This document shows positions 15,009 to 21,875 of a stretch of 23,444 nt of DNA, piece by piece (within the stretch, counting starts at the first letter, position 1; every line of letters begins with the position of its first letter). This stretch comes from RGIG1959 sp964564305 (GTDB lineage Bacteria; Bacillota; Clostridia; Oscillospirales; Acutalibacteraceae): NCBI GenBank assembly GCA_964564305.1, contig CAZMAM010000024.1, forward strand, positions 1-23,444. Direction: 5' to 3'. The translations under genes and the position numbers were made by a program. The notes under the pieces are model-generated. The model ran no database searches, was not told the origin of the DNA, and worked only from the letters and a program-made list of their open reading frames with translations.

Positions 15009-15665
15009 ATGTTCGGTTTCATTTTTTGCGTTATCGGCTGGGTGCTGCTTGCTCTTCTGGGGCTGGTTCTTCTTCTTCTCTTTACGCCGCTTCGGGTTAA
15101 AGTGCGGCACGGAGTCGGCGAAAGCGGGTGGAAAATTTCTCTTTATCTGCTGGGCGTTATACGGATTTTTGCACTTTCACTGCCTGCGCCGAAATCTCCC
15201 GCTCCTACCGTAAAAAAAGAGCCTTCCACCGTCGGGAAAACTAAAGAAAAGCGCGAATTGCCGGTTCTTGGGGAACTGAAGGACTGTTTTCGCCAAGAGG
15301 GTGTGAGCGGGGTCATCGACTTTTTTCAGCGGCTTTGTGCGTTGCTGGGATCCACTTTATCCCGTCTGAACCGCTTTTTAATGGTGCGGCAGTTGTGGCT
15401 CAATGTGCAAATCGGCGCGCAGGAAGCGGAACAGACCGCCAGACGGTACGGAACGGTTTGCGCTTTGCTGATGTCCTCTATATCGGCCCTGTCCTCGTTG
15501 GTTCGTGTCAGACAGCAAAAAGTGCGCGTAACGCCGGATTTTCCCTTTGGGCAAACCGATGTGCGCCTTCGCCTCGTGATTTGGGTGTGGCCTTTTGGGG
15601 TGCTTTTTGCGGGCATAACATTTTTGGCGGAGTTACAACCCGCTTTGAACGAAGGGAGACAATAA
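15009..15665 (+). CDS. DUF2953-type membrane protein, sporulation-linked neighbour of ytfJ
   Basis: The function is unknown. The 218-residue product has an N-terminal membrane helix (about 5-26), then FTPLRVKVRHG, a pattern typical of DUF2953 proteins, a Lys/Pro-rich middle (about 58-85), an amphipathic region, and a C-terminal hydrophobic segment (about 190-212). Proteins of this family commonly sit immediately before ytfJ in spore formers, as here (3-base gap to the ytfJ start codon), which suggests a role in sporulation or the spore envelope; that is inference. ATG 15009 follows AAGGAG at 14994-14999. The family assignment rests on pattern and context. Confidence 0.78.
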   Translation: MFGFIFCVIGWVLLALLGLVLLLLFTPLRVKVRHGVGESGWKISLYLLGVIRIFALSLPAPKSPAPTVKKEPSTVGKTKEKRELPVLGELKDCFRQEGVSGVIDFFQRLCALLGSTLSRLNRFLMVRQLWLNVQIGAQEAEQTARRYGTVCALLMSSISALSSLVRVRQQKVRVTPDFPFGQTDVRLRLVIWVWPFGVLFAGITFLAELQPALNEGRQ

Positions 15666-15668
15666 CGC

Positions 15669-16091
15669 ATGGCAAAAAATGTGCATGATTTAATGGAAAC
15701 ATCCATCGAAAAAATGCGCGCAATGGTGGATGCCAACACAGTGGTTGGGAAATCCATCGTCACGCCGGACGGAATTACGGTGATTCCGGTGTCTCGGGTG
15801 TCCTATGGGTTTGCGTCCGGCGGGTCGGATTTACCGAACAAGGCCAACCGCGATATTTTTGGCGGCGGAAGCGGAGCGGGTGTAACGGTCACTCCCGTGG
15901 CGTTTTTGGTGATTACGGGAGGTGAGGTGCGCTTGCTTCCGGTGGTGGCTAAGCCGGATACCGGAGACCGCGTGATCAGCATGGTACCGGAAATTGTCGA
16001 TAAAATCACATCCTTGGTCAAAAAGGATAAATCTTCTCCCGTTGCGGAGCAAAAAGATGCGGAGCAAAAAGACGAAATCCGTTTGGATTGA
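15669..16091 (+). CDS. ytfJ: GerW-family sporulation protein YtfJ
   Basis: YtfJ/GerW proteins occur in spore formers; in Bacillus the family is linked to spore germination. The 140-residue product has the family core: the N-terminal VHDLMETSIEKMRAMVDANT, then VVGKSIVTPDGITVIPVSRV, the glycine-rich SYGFASGGSD and FGGGSGAGVTVTPVAFLV blocks, and LLPV near residue 90. The Lys/Glu/Asp-rich tail contains a perfect-phase tandem duplication (see findings). ATG 15669 follows GAAGGGAG. It begins 3 bases after the DUF2953 gene and precedes the pseudouridine synthase, a likely three-gene unit. Confidence 0.93.
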   Translation: MAKNVHDLMETSIEKMRAMVDANTVVGKSIVTPDGITVIPVSRVSYGFASGGSDLPNKANRDIFGGGSGAGVTVTPVAFLVITGGEVRLLPVVAKPDTGDRVISMVPEIVDKITSLVKKDKSSPVAEQKDAEQKDEIRLD

Positions 16092-16162
16092 TGTCATTTG
16101 AACCGTTCGGGTCAAAACTTGCGCATTGACTTCACGCAAAGAGACGGGAAAGCGGGTGACGT

Positions 16163-16954
16163 ATGGCGTTGGTACGCCTGCAAAAACTTTTATCCGAACG
16201 CGGAATATCTTCTCGTCGTCAGGCGGAAGATCTCATTCGCGCGGGTAAAGTCAAAATCAACGGTCATATTGCCTCGTTGGGGGATAAAGCGGATATCCGC
16301 AAGGATACCGTCACCGTGCGCGGAAAAGCCTTAGACAAAGAGTGCGCTCATGTGTATTTGATGCTGTACAAACCCCGGGGATACGTCACCACCCTGCGGG
16401 ATGAGCGGGGCAGAAAATGCGTGGCGGATTTGGTGAAGGATGTCGGCAGACGGGTGTACCCGGTAGGCAGGCTGGATCGGGATTCCGAAGGACTTTTGCT
16501 GATGACCGACGACGGCGATTTTGCCAACGCCGTCTCTCATCCGGCTCGTGAAGTTCCCAAAACATACCGGGTGACCCTGCGCGGGGAAGTCGGGCAGGAT
16601 CAACTGAGCATCTTCCGAACGGGAATGTCTATCGACGGTCGGCTTACCGCTCCCGCACAGGCGGAGATTTTGCTTTCCGAACCGGATCGCACCGTGGTTC
16701 AGGTAATACTCACCGAAGGCCGCAATCGGGAAATTCGCCGCTTATGTGCCGTTGCCGGGCTGGAAGTGATCCGTCTCAAACGAACGGCGGTTGGGGAAGC
16801 GCGCATAAGCGGATTAAAGCCGGGAGCGTGGCGTTTCCTGACTTCGAATGAAGTGAGAGGCTTGCTTATTGCCGCCGGATCCCGTCAGAAAATTGCCGCC
16901 GAATATATCCGTCGGGGCGCAGCATCCCAAGATCCGCGCCGTGCTAAGCGTTGA
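16163..16954 (+). CDS. rluB: Ribosomal large subunit pseudouridine synthase, RluB type
   Basis: This enzyme isomerises uridine to pseudouridine in 23S rRNA. The 263-residue product has an S4 RNA-binding domain (about 2-50; RLQKLLSERGISSRRQAEDL) and a RsuA/RluB/E/F-type catalytic domain with the catalytic Asp105 in VGRLDRDSEGLLL, plus the motifs YKPRGYVTT and EGRNREIRRL. The RsuA subgroup cannot be fully separated from RluB by eye; the 23S assignment is the usual one for this gene neighbourhood in Firmicutes. The start at ATG 16163 follows GCGGGTGAC, similar to an anti-Shine-Dalgarno complement. The basic C-terminal tail is typical. It is the last gene before a strong terminator. Confidence 0.93.
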   Translation: MALVRLQKLLSERGISSRRQAEDLIRAGKVKINGHIASLGDKADIRKDTVTVRGKALDKECAHVYLMLYKPRGYVTTLRDERGRKCVADLVKDVGRRVYPVGRLDRDSEGLLLMTDDGDFANAVSHPAREVPKTYRVTLRGEVGQDQLSIFRTGMSIDGRLTAPAQAEILLSEPDRTVVQVILTEGRNREIRRLCAVAGLEVIRLKRTAVGEARISGLKPGAWRFLTSNEVRGLLIAAGSRQKIAAEYIRRGAASQDPRRAKR

Positions 16955-17041
16955 CCTTTCCGAACTTTGGCCGCTGCCTTTGTTTTGGTCGTATAATTGC
17001 TTTATTCGATTGATGGCTTTCTATTGCATGATATTTTTTTG

Positions 17042-17068
17042 CGGGAGAAGTTTCTCCCGTTTTTTTTG
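17042..17068 (+). terminator. Strong rho-independent terminator after rluB
   Basis: CGGGAGAA (17042-17049) pairs perfectly with TTCTCCCG (17052-17059) around a 2-base loop (in practice a slightly larger loop will form), followed by eight Ts. It closes the DUF2953-ytfJ-rluB unit about 90 bases after the rluB stop. Confidence 0.88.
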
Positions 17069-17073
17069 TGTTC

Positions 17074-17250
17074 GGCAAACCGCACAAGGATTGTCGTTCA
17101 GATGAAAGAGCGGATGTTTCGTCAGATGAAACAAAAATCGCGGGGAAACCTTTGGATATTCGCGAGGATTTTGGTCATATATGTCGGGAAAAGACGGCTG
17201 TAGATGGGTAGGCATTGCGCGGTAGCCGGTCTTTATGCGGTGTTGCCTTA
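17074..17250. repeat. Dispersed inverted-repeat element, 177-bp copy upstream of glgB
   Basis: The left end GGCAAACCGCACAAGGATTG (17074-17093) matches the 1761-1778 left arm, and the right end 17219-17249 matches 1801-1831 at about 27 of 31 positions. The interior TTTCGTCAGATGAAACAAAA (17117-17136) matches 12483-12502, and TCAGATGAAA is repeated nearby at 17099-17108. The ends are complementary, so the unit could fold as a long hairpin. It begins 6 bases after the rluB terminator. Confidence 0.72.
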
Positions 17251-17380
17251 ACTCATTTACGGAAAAGGCGCCGGCCGATCGGATGATATTTCGAGGCGGT
17301 TTATCTTTGCGTGAGCGATGCCTTAGGCGCTGAATTTGTTTTTTCACCAAATATTCGTTCAATTTTGCAGCACTTTGACC

Positions 17381-17398
17381 ATTATTTTCAAAAATAAT
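17381..17398. promoter_or_regulatory. AT-rich palindrome upstream of the glgB promoter
   Basis: ATTATTTT and AAAATAAT form a perfect 8-bp inverted repeat with a 2-base centre, ending about 34 bases before the -35. It may be an operator for a regulator of the glycogen operon or simply an AT-rich upstream element. A TTGACA at 17400-17405 has no usable -10. Confidence 0.5.
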
Positions 17399-17431
17399 CT
17401 TGACAGATTATCGAAAAATCAACAAAAACCC

Positions 17432-17459
17432 TTGATTTTTTTAAGAAATGGGGTATAAT
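17432..17459 (+). promoter_or_regulatory. Promoter for the glgBCDA operon
   Basis: -35 TTGATT (17432-17437), 16-base spacer, perfect -10 TATAAT (17454-17459). The glgB start is 31 bases further, preceded by GGGATGTGAT, which differs at one base from the consensus GGAGGTGAT. This -10 lacks the extended TG seen in the window's other promoters. Confidence 0.75.
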
Positions 17460-17490
17460 AATACCATACTCTGAATAGGGATGTGATAAT

Positions 17491-19428
17491 ATGGCAAAAA
17501 AATCCAAAACCGAACAGTTCGGTTTCTATCGTTACCGTGGAGTGGAATGCCGCACTTACCTCGATTTGGGATGTCATCCCGTTGGGGAAGGCGTGTATCG
17601 CTTTGCGACATGGGCACCCAATGCGCAGTCGGTTTCCGTGGTAGGAGATTTTAACGGCTGGAACACGCAGCAAAACCCAATGCAGCGCCGGGAAGATGGC
17701 ATGTGGGAAACCACGGTTGAGGGCTTGCATCAATACGATAATTACAAATACTGTGTACGCACTTGGTATGGGGAAGAGTTGCTCAAAGCGGATCCGTTCG
17801 GGTATCATACCGAAACCCGGCCCAACACCGCCTCGAAAATTTTCCATTTGGGCGAATACGAATGGAACGATGCCGAGTATTGGGCGGGCAAAGCCGACCG
17901 CTCGGTGTTGAGTTCTCCCATGAACATTTACGAAGTTCATTTCGGCTCTTGGCGCAAATATGCCGACGGAAATTATTACGATTATGAAAAAATGGGGGAC
18001 GAACTGATTCCCTATGTCAAAGATATGGGATATACTCATATTGAACTGATGCCAATGACGGAATATCCTTTCGACGGATCATGGGGGTATCAGGTCACGG
18101 GGTATTTCGCGCCCACATCGCGCTACGGTTCTCCCGATCAGTTTATGCATTTTATCGATCGCTGCCATCAGGCGGGGATCGGCGTTATTCTCGACTGGGT
18201 TCCCGCGCATTTTCCCAGAGATGCGCACGGCCTGTTCCGGTTTGACGGAACGCCCTGTTACGAATATGCCGATTGGCGCAAAGGGGAACACAAGCAGTGG
18301 GGCACTTGCGTGTTTGATTTCGGCAGATATGAAGTGCGCAACTTCCTCGCCTCCAGTGCGATGTTCTGGCTGGATCAGTATCATGTGGACGGCCTTCGCG
18401 TCGATGCGGTGGCGTCCATGCTGTATCTCGATTACAATCGCAGAGATGGGGAATGGCTGCCGAATATGTACGGCGGAAAGGAAAATCTCGAAGCGGTTGA
18501 ATTTCTGCAGATTCTTAACGAAGCGGTATTTACCCTGCATCCGCAGGCGATGATGATTGCGGAAGAATCCACCGCTTGGGCCAATGTTTCCCGCCCGACA
18601 TACGATGGCGGCTTGGGCTTCAATTTTAAGTGGAATATGGGCTGGATGAACGATATGATGCGGTATATGTCACTGGATCCGATTTACCGCAAATATCATC
18701 ACGATACGTTAACGTTCTCTTTGGTATATGCGTTTTCGGAAAATTTTGTTCTGCCTATCTCCCACGATGAAGTGGTTTACGGCAAGGGTTCGCTCATCAG
18801 CAAAATGCCGGGGTACTACGAAGACAAGTTTGCGCAGGCGCGCACTTTCTTAGGGTATATGATGGCGCATCCCGGGAAAAAGCTGCTCTTTATGGGCAGT
18901 GAGATTGCCCAGTTCAAAGAATGGGATTATCAGTCTCAGCTGGATTGGATGCTGCTGGATTTCGAAACACACCGTCATTTTCAGGATTATGTCCGGGCGC
19001 TTAACCACTTCTATTTGGAGCATTCCGCTTTGTGGGTGGAAGATTGCTCTTGGCAGGGGTTTGCGTGGATTTGCCACGATGATTACGATCAGAGCATTAT
19101 TTCTTTCCGCCGCATGGATTACGCCGGCAATCAGATTATCGCCATTTGTAATTTTACGCCTATGCGCCGGGAAAATTACCGCATCGGTGTGCCGGTCTAC
19201 GGAAGTTACCGCGAAGTCTTTACTTCAGACGATGAGGCGTTTGGCGGAACCGGTGTGCATAACGGAATCGTCAATGCGGATTTGGAACCGAAGCACGGTC
19301 AGGAACAGTCCATTGCCGTAACGGTGCCTCCGCTGGCAACTGTCTATTTTGAGGTAAACGAGCCTTGGGAAAAACCGGGTTCCGTTTCGCCCCAAGAAGA
19401 AAATCAAGATACGCATCCCGCGCAGTAG
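17491..19428 (+). CDS. glgB: 1,4-alpha-glucan branching enzyme
   Basis: GlgB (GH13) moves short alpha-1,4 chains to alpha-1,6 positions, branching glycogen in the cytoplasm. The 645-residue product has an N-terminal CBM48 domain (about 20-120; TWAPNAQSVSVVGDFNGW), the GH13 barrel with DWVPAHFP, nucleophile Asp305 in DGLRVDAV, the acid/base Glu in IAEEST (358/359) and Asp426 in PISHDE, then a C-terminal beta domain. It is the first gene of glgB-glgC-glgD-glgA, the same order as in Bacillus; ATG 17491 lies 31 bases after the -10. The hydrophilic end (PGSVSPQEENQD) is probably disordered. Length is normal for the short bacterial type. Confidence 0.97.
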   Translation: MAKKSKTEQFGFYRYRGVECRTYLDLGCHPVGEGVYRFATWAPNAQSVSVVGDFNGWNTQQNPMQRREDGMWETTVEGLHQYDNYKYCVRTWYGEELLKADPFGYHTETRPNTASKIFHLGEYEWNDAEYWAGKADRSVLSSPMNIYEVHFGSWRKYADGNYYDYEKMGDELIPYVKDMGYTHIELMPMTEYPFDGSWGYQVTGYFAPTSRYGSPDQFMHFIDRCHQAGIGVILDWVPAHFPRDAHGLFRFDGTPCYEYADWRKGEHKQWGTCVFDFGRYEVRNFLASSAMFWLDQYHVDGLRVDAVASMLYLDYNRRDGEWLPNMYGGKENLEAVEFLQILNEAVFTLHPQAMMIAEESTAWANVSRPTYDGGLGFNFKWNMGWMNDMMRYMSLDPIYRKYHHDTLTFSLVYAFSENFVLPISHDEVVYGKGSLISKMPGYYEDKFAQARTFLGYMMAHPGKKLLFMGSEIAQFKEWDYQSQLDWMLLDFETHRHFQDYVRALNHFYLEHSALWVEDCSWQGFAWICHDDYDQSIISFRRMDYAGNQIIAICNFTPMRRENYRIGVPVYGSYREVFTSDDEAFGGTGVHNGIVNADLEPKHGQEQSIAVTVPPLATVYFEVNEPWEKPGSVSPQEENQDTHPAQ

Positions 19429-19467
19429 CATAAAATTCAAAGGCTTTCCGGAAGGGGTGGTTTCGGT

Positions 19468-20682
19468 ATGTTTCGAAAGCAGGAATGTGTCGCTATGTTG
19501 CTGGCGGGAGGGCAGGGCAGCCGTCTTTATGCGCTGACCCGAAATATCGCGAAGCCGGCGGTTCCGTACGGTGGGAAATATCGCATCATCGATTTTCCGC
19601 TGTCCAATTGCATCAATTCCGGTATCGAAACGGTTGGTGTGCTTACTCAATATCAGCCGCTGGAGCTTAACGATTACATCGGTTCCGGGGATCCGTGGGA
19701 TCTCGATCGCGCGGAGGCTGGGGTGCATGTGCTCCCGCCGTATCAGCGCAACAAAGGCGCCGATTGGTACAAAGGAACTGCCAATGCCATTTATCAGAAT
19801 ATAGCATTCATCGAACGGTATGAACCGGAATATGTGCTGGTGCTTTCGGGGGATCATATCTACAAGATGGATTATTCCCGCATGATTGAGCAGCATCGGC
19901 AAACGCAGGCGGCGTGTACCGTTGCGGTCATCGAAGTGGAAATGGAAGAGGCGAGCCGGTTCGGTATTCTCAATACCGATCCGAGCGGCGCCATCTATGA
20001 ATTCGATGAAAAACCAAAGCACCCGAAGAGTAATCTGGCCTCCATGGGCATTTATGTGTTCACTTGGAACAAGCTGAAAGCCTATTTGGAGGCGGACGAA
20101 AACGATCCCGCATCGGAAAACGATTTCGGCAAAAATATTTTGCCCGCGATGCTCAAAGCGGGTGAGCGGATGTTTGCCTACCGCTTTGAGGGATACTGGA
20201 AAGATGTGGGGACTATCGACAGTTTGTGGGAGGCCAATATGGATTTGCTAAATCCGAAAGTCCCGCTGGATCTCAGCGATCCCGAATGGCGCATTTATTC
20301 GCGGAATGCGGGGCTTCCTCCTCACTATATCTCGGATACGGCGCATGTGCAAAACAGTATGATTTCGGAAGGCGGAAACATTTACGGAGATATTGAGTTT
20401 TCCGTGTTGTTTCCCGGCGTCATGGTTGAAGAGGGCGCGCAAGTCTGCGATTCTATCCTGATGCCGGGCGCGGTTGTGCGCAAAGGCGCAAAAGTGCAAT
20501 ACGCCATGATTGCGGAAAATGTGGAAGTCGGCGCCGGAGCTGTGGTGGGTGAACGTCCGGAGGAGATGGAAAACCTCGATGACTGGGGCGTTGCGGTGGT
20601 GGCGCAAAACATCAAAATCGGAGAGAATGCGGTGGTCAGAGCCAAAGCCATGGTAGAGGCGGACGTCGAAGGGAGTGTTTGA
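19468..20682 (+). CDS. glgC: Glucose-1-phosphate adenylyltransferase, catalytic subunit
   Basis: GlgC makes ADP-glucose and pyrophosphate from ATP and glucose-1-phosphate, the first committed step of glycogen synthesis. The 404 residues contain the nucleotide-binding motif LLAGGQGSRL, the IAKPAVPYGGKYRIIDFPLS segment, the catalytic LSGDHIYKMDY, and FDEKPKHPK. A C-terminal left-handed beta-helix follows (about 290-400) with hexapeptide-like repeats (PGVMVEEGAQVCDSILMPGA). All catalytic motifs are intact, in contrast to the adjacent GlgD. ATG 19468 follows GGAAGGGGTGG. It probably forms a GlgC-GlgD heterotetramer. Its stop overlaps the region of the glgD start. Confidence 0.97.
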   Translation: MFRKQECVAMLLAGGQGSRLYALTRNIAKPAVPYGGKYRIIDFPLSNCINSGIETVGVLTQYQPLELNDYIGSGDPWDLDRAEAGVHVLPPYQRNKGADWYKGTANAIYQNIAFIERYEPEYVLVLSGDHIYKMDYSRMIEQHRQTQAACTVAVIEVEMEEASRFGILNTDPSGAIYEFDEKPKHPKSNLASMGIYVFTWNKLKAYLEADENDPASENDFGKNILPAMLKAGERMFAYRFEGYWKDVGTIDSLWEANMDLLNPKVPLDLSDPEWRIYSRNAGLPPHYISDTAHVQNSMISEGGNIYGDIEFSVLFPGVMVEEGAQVCDSILMPGAVVRKGAKVQYAMIAENVEVGAGAVVGERPEEMENLDDWGVAVVAQNIKIGENAVVRAKAMVEADVEGSV

Positions 20683-20684
20683 CG

Positions 20685-21797
20685 GTGCGCAATACAAATG
20701 TGATGGGGCTGATTTTTGCCAATATGCACGATGAGGCATTGCGCGATGTCACCGAGGTGCGCGCACTTGGATCGGTTCCTTTTGGCGGCCGCTATCGTTT
20801 AATCGATTTTGCCCTGTCGAATCTGGTGAATGCTGGCGTGTCCAAAATCGGGGTTGTCACCAAAGCCAATTTTCAGTCGCTGATGGATCATCTTGGATCC
20901 GGAAAAGCGTGGGATCTGTCCCGCAAAAACGAAGGGCTGTACATTCTTCCCCCTTTCGGCGTGACCGATGAGAGTTATTCCGGTCGGATTGCCGCGCTCA
21001 GCTCGCTCGACGACCTTTTCGGCAATTCCAAAGAAGAATATGTGATTTTATCGGATTGTCACGCGGTGGGGAATATCGATTACAATGCGCTTCTCTCCGC
21101 CCATATTGCCTCCGGTGCGGAAATTACCGTTGCCACGGTCGCCGGCAGGATTCCCGCTTTAGATCACACCGTGTTACCCGCCTGTGAGCTGAACGGCCGA
21201 ATTACCGATATCGCCATCGTGAATCGCGGCGAAGGGGAAGGAGAGTACGGTATCGGTTTATATGTGATGTCCAAGGAACTGCTGCGGCGTTTGGTGCAGA
21301 CGGCGGTTTCTCATAACCGTACGGATTTTGAGCGCGATATACTTCAGCGGTATGTGGACAGCTTGCGGATTTTCCGTTACCGGGTGCCGCAAACGGTTTT
21401 GGTAATTTCATCGTTGGCGTCTTATTTTGACGCCAATATAGCGTTGCTAAGGCCTGAAGTTCGCGACGAAATCTTTTTAGGGCCTCGCCGCGTGTATACC
21501 AAAGTGCGCGACCGTTGTCCCGCCATCTACGGTTTGCAATCCTGTGTGGAGGATTCCCTGGTGGCGGACGGGGCGTTTATTGAGGGTACGGTGAAGCATT
21601 CCGTGATTTTCCGGGATGTCAAAATCGGCGCGGACGCCACGGTGGAAAACTGCATTGTCATGCAGGGAACTACCGTCCTCAAAGGTTCCCGCTTAAACAG
21701 TGTGGTTATCGATAAGAATGTTTTAATCAAAGAGCAGCGCACTTTGCACGGCTTTTCCGGTTATCCGGTGTATATCGGCAAGGGCGCCGTAATATGA
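20685..21797 (+). CDS. glgD: GlgD, non-catalytic ADP-glucose pyrophosphorylase subunit
   Basis: GlgD is a Firmicutes paralogue of GlgC that modulates ADP-glucose pyrophosphorylase activity. The 370-residue product keeps the fold (SVPFGGRYRLIDFALSNL, then a beta-helix C terminus with ATVENCIVMQGTTVLKG). It has lost the catalytic motifs: GlgC's AGGQGSR is replaced by FANMHDE, and GDHIYKMDY by DCHAVGNIDY. This matches known GlgD proteins. Start choice: GTG 20685 lies 9 bases after GGGAG (20671-20675) and gives MRNTNVMG; TTG 20679 is in frame but only 3 bases from that site and overlaps the glgC stop. Confidence 0.95.
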   Translation: MRNTNVMGLIFANMHDEALRDVTEVRALGSVPFGGRYRLIDFALSNLVNAGVSKIGVVTKANFQSLMDHLGSGKAWDLSRKNEGLYILPPFGVTDESYSGRIAALSSLDDLFGNSKEEYVILSDCHAVGNIDYNALLSAHIASGAEITVATVAGRIPALDHTVLPACELNGRITDIAIVNRGEGEGEYGIGLYVMSKELLRRLVQTAVSHNRTDFERDILQRYVDSLRIFRYRVPQTVLVISSLASYFDANIALLRPEVRDEIFLGPRRVYTKVRDRCPAIYGLQSCVEDSLVADGAFIEGTVKHSVIFRDVKIGADATVENCIVMQGTTVLKGSRLNSVVIDKNVLIKEQRTLHGFSGYPVYIGKGAVI

Positions 21798-21805
21798 CAT
21801 TTTAA

Positions 21806-21824
21806 ACCGGCTGCTTCAAAGCCG
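21806..21824. other. Small hairpin in the glgD-glgA spacer
   Basis: CCGGCT and AGCCGG form a 6-bp stem around a 7-base loop, a few bases after the glgD stop. No T-run follows, so it is more likely an mRNA-processing or stability structure than a terminator; transcription probably continues into glgA. Confidence 0.4.
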
Positions 21825-21875
21825 GAAGACGTCAAACCAATGCAAATACACAAGCCGAAAGGAAGGAACATCACC

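Larger units (their letters stand above)
16955..17490. other. rluB-glgB intergenic region
   Basis: This 536-base region is the longest gap of the window and has no convincing gene on either strand. In order it holds a TATAAT (16992-16997) without a usable -35, the rluB terminator (17042-17068), a full-length dispersed element (17074-17250), a possible second degenerate repeat (17265-17325), a palindrome at 17381-17398, the glgB promoter (17432-17459) and its ribosome binding site. Confidence 0.65.

Noticed and set aside
16992..16997. TATAAT as a promoter after rluB
   Set aside because: No -35 at 16-18 bases; the candidate TTGACC at 16951 is about 35 bases away, and a strong terminator follows at 17042 with no gene between.
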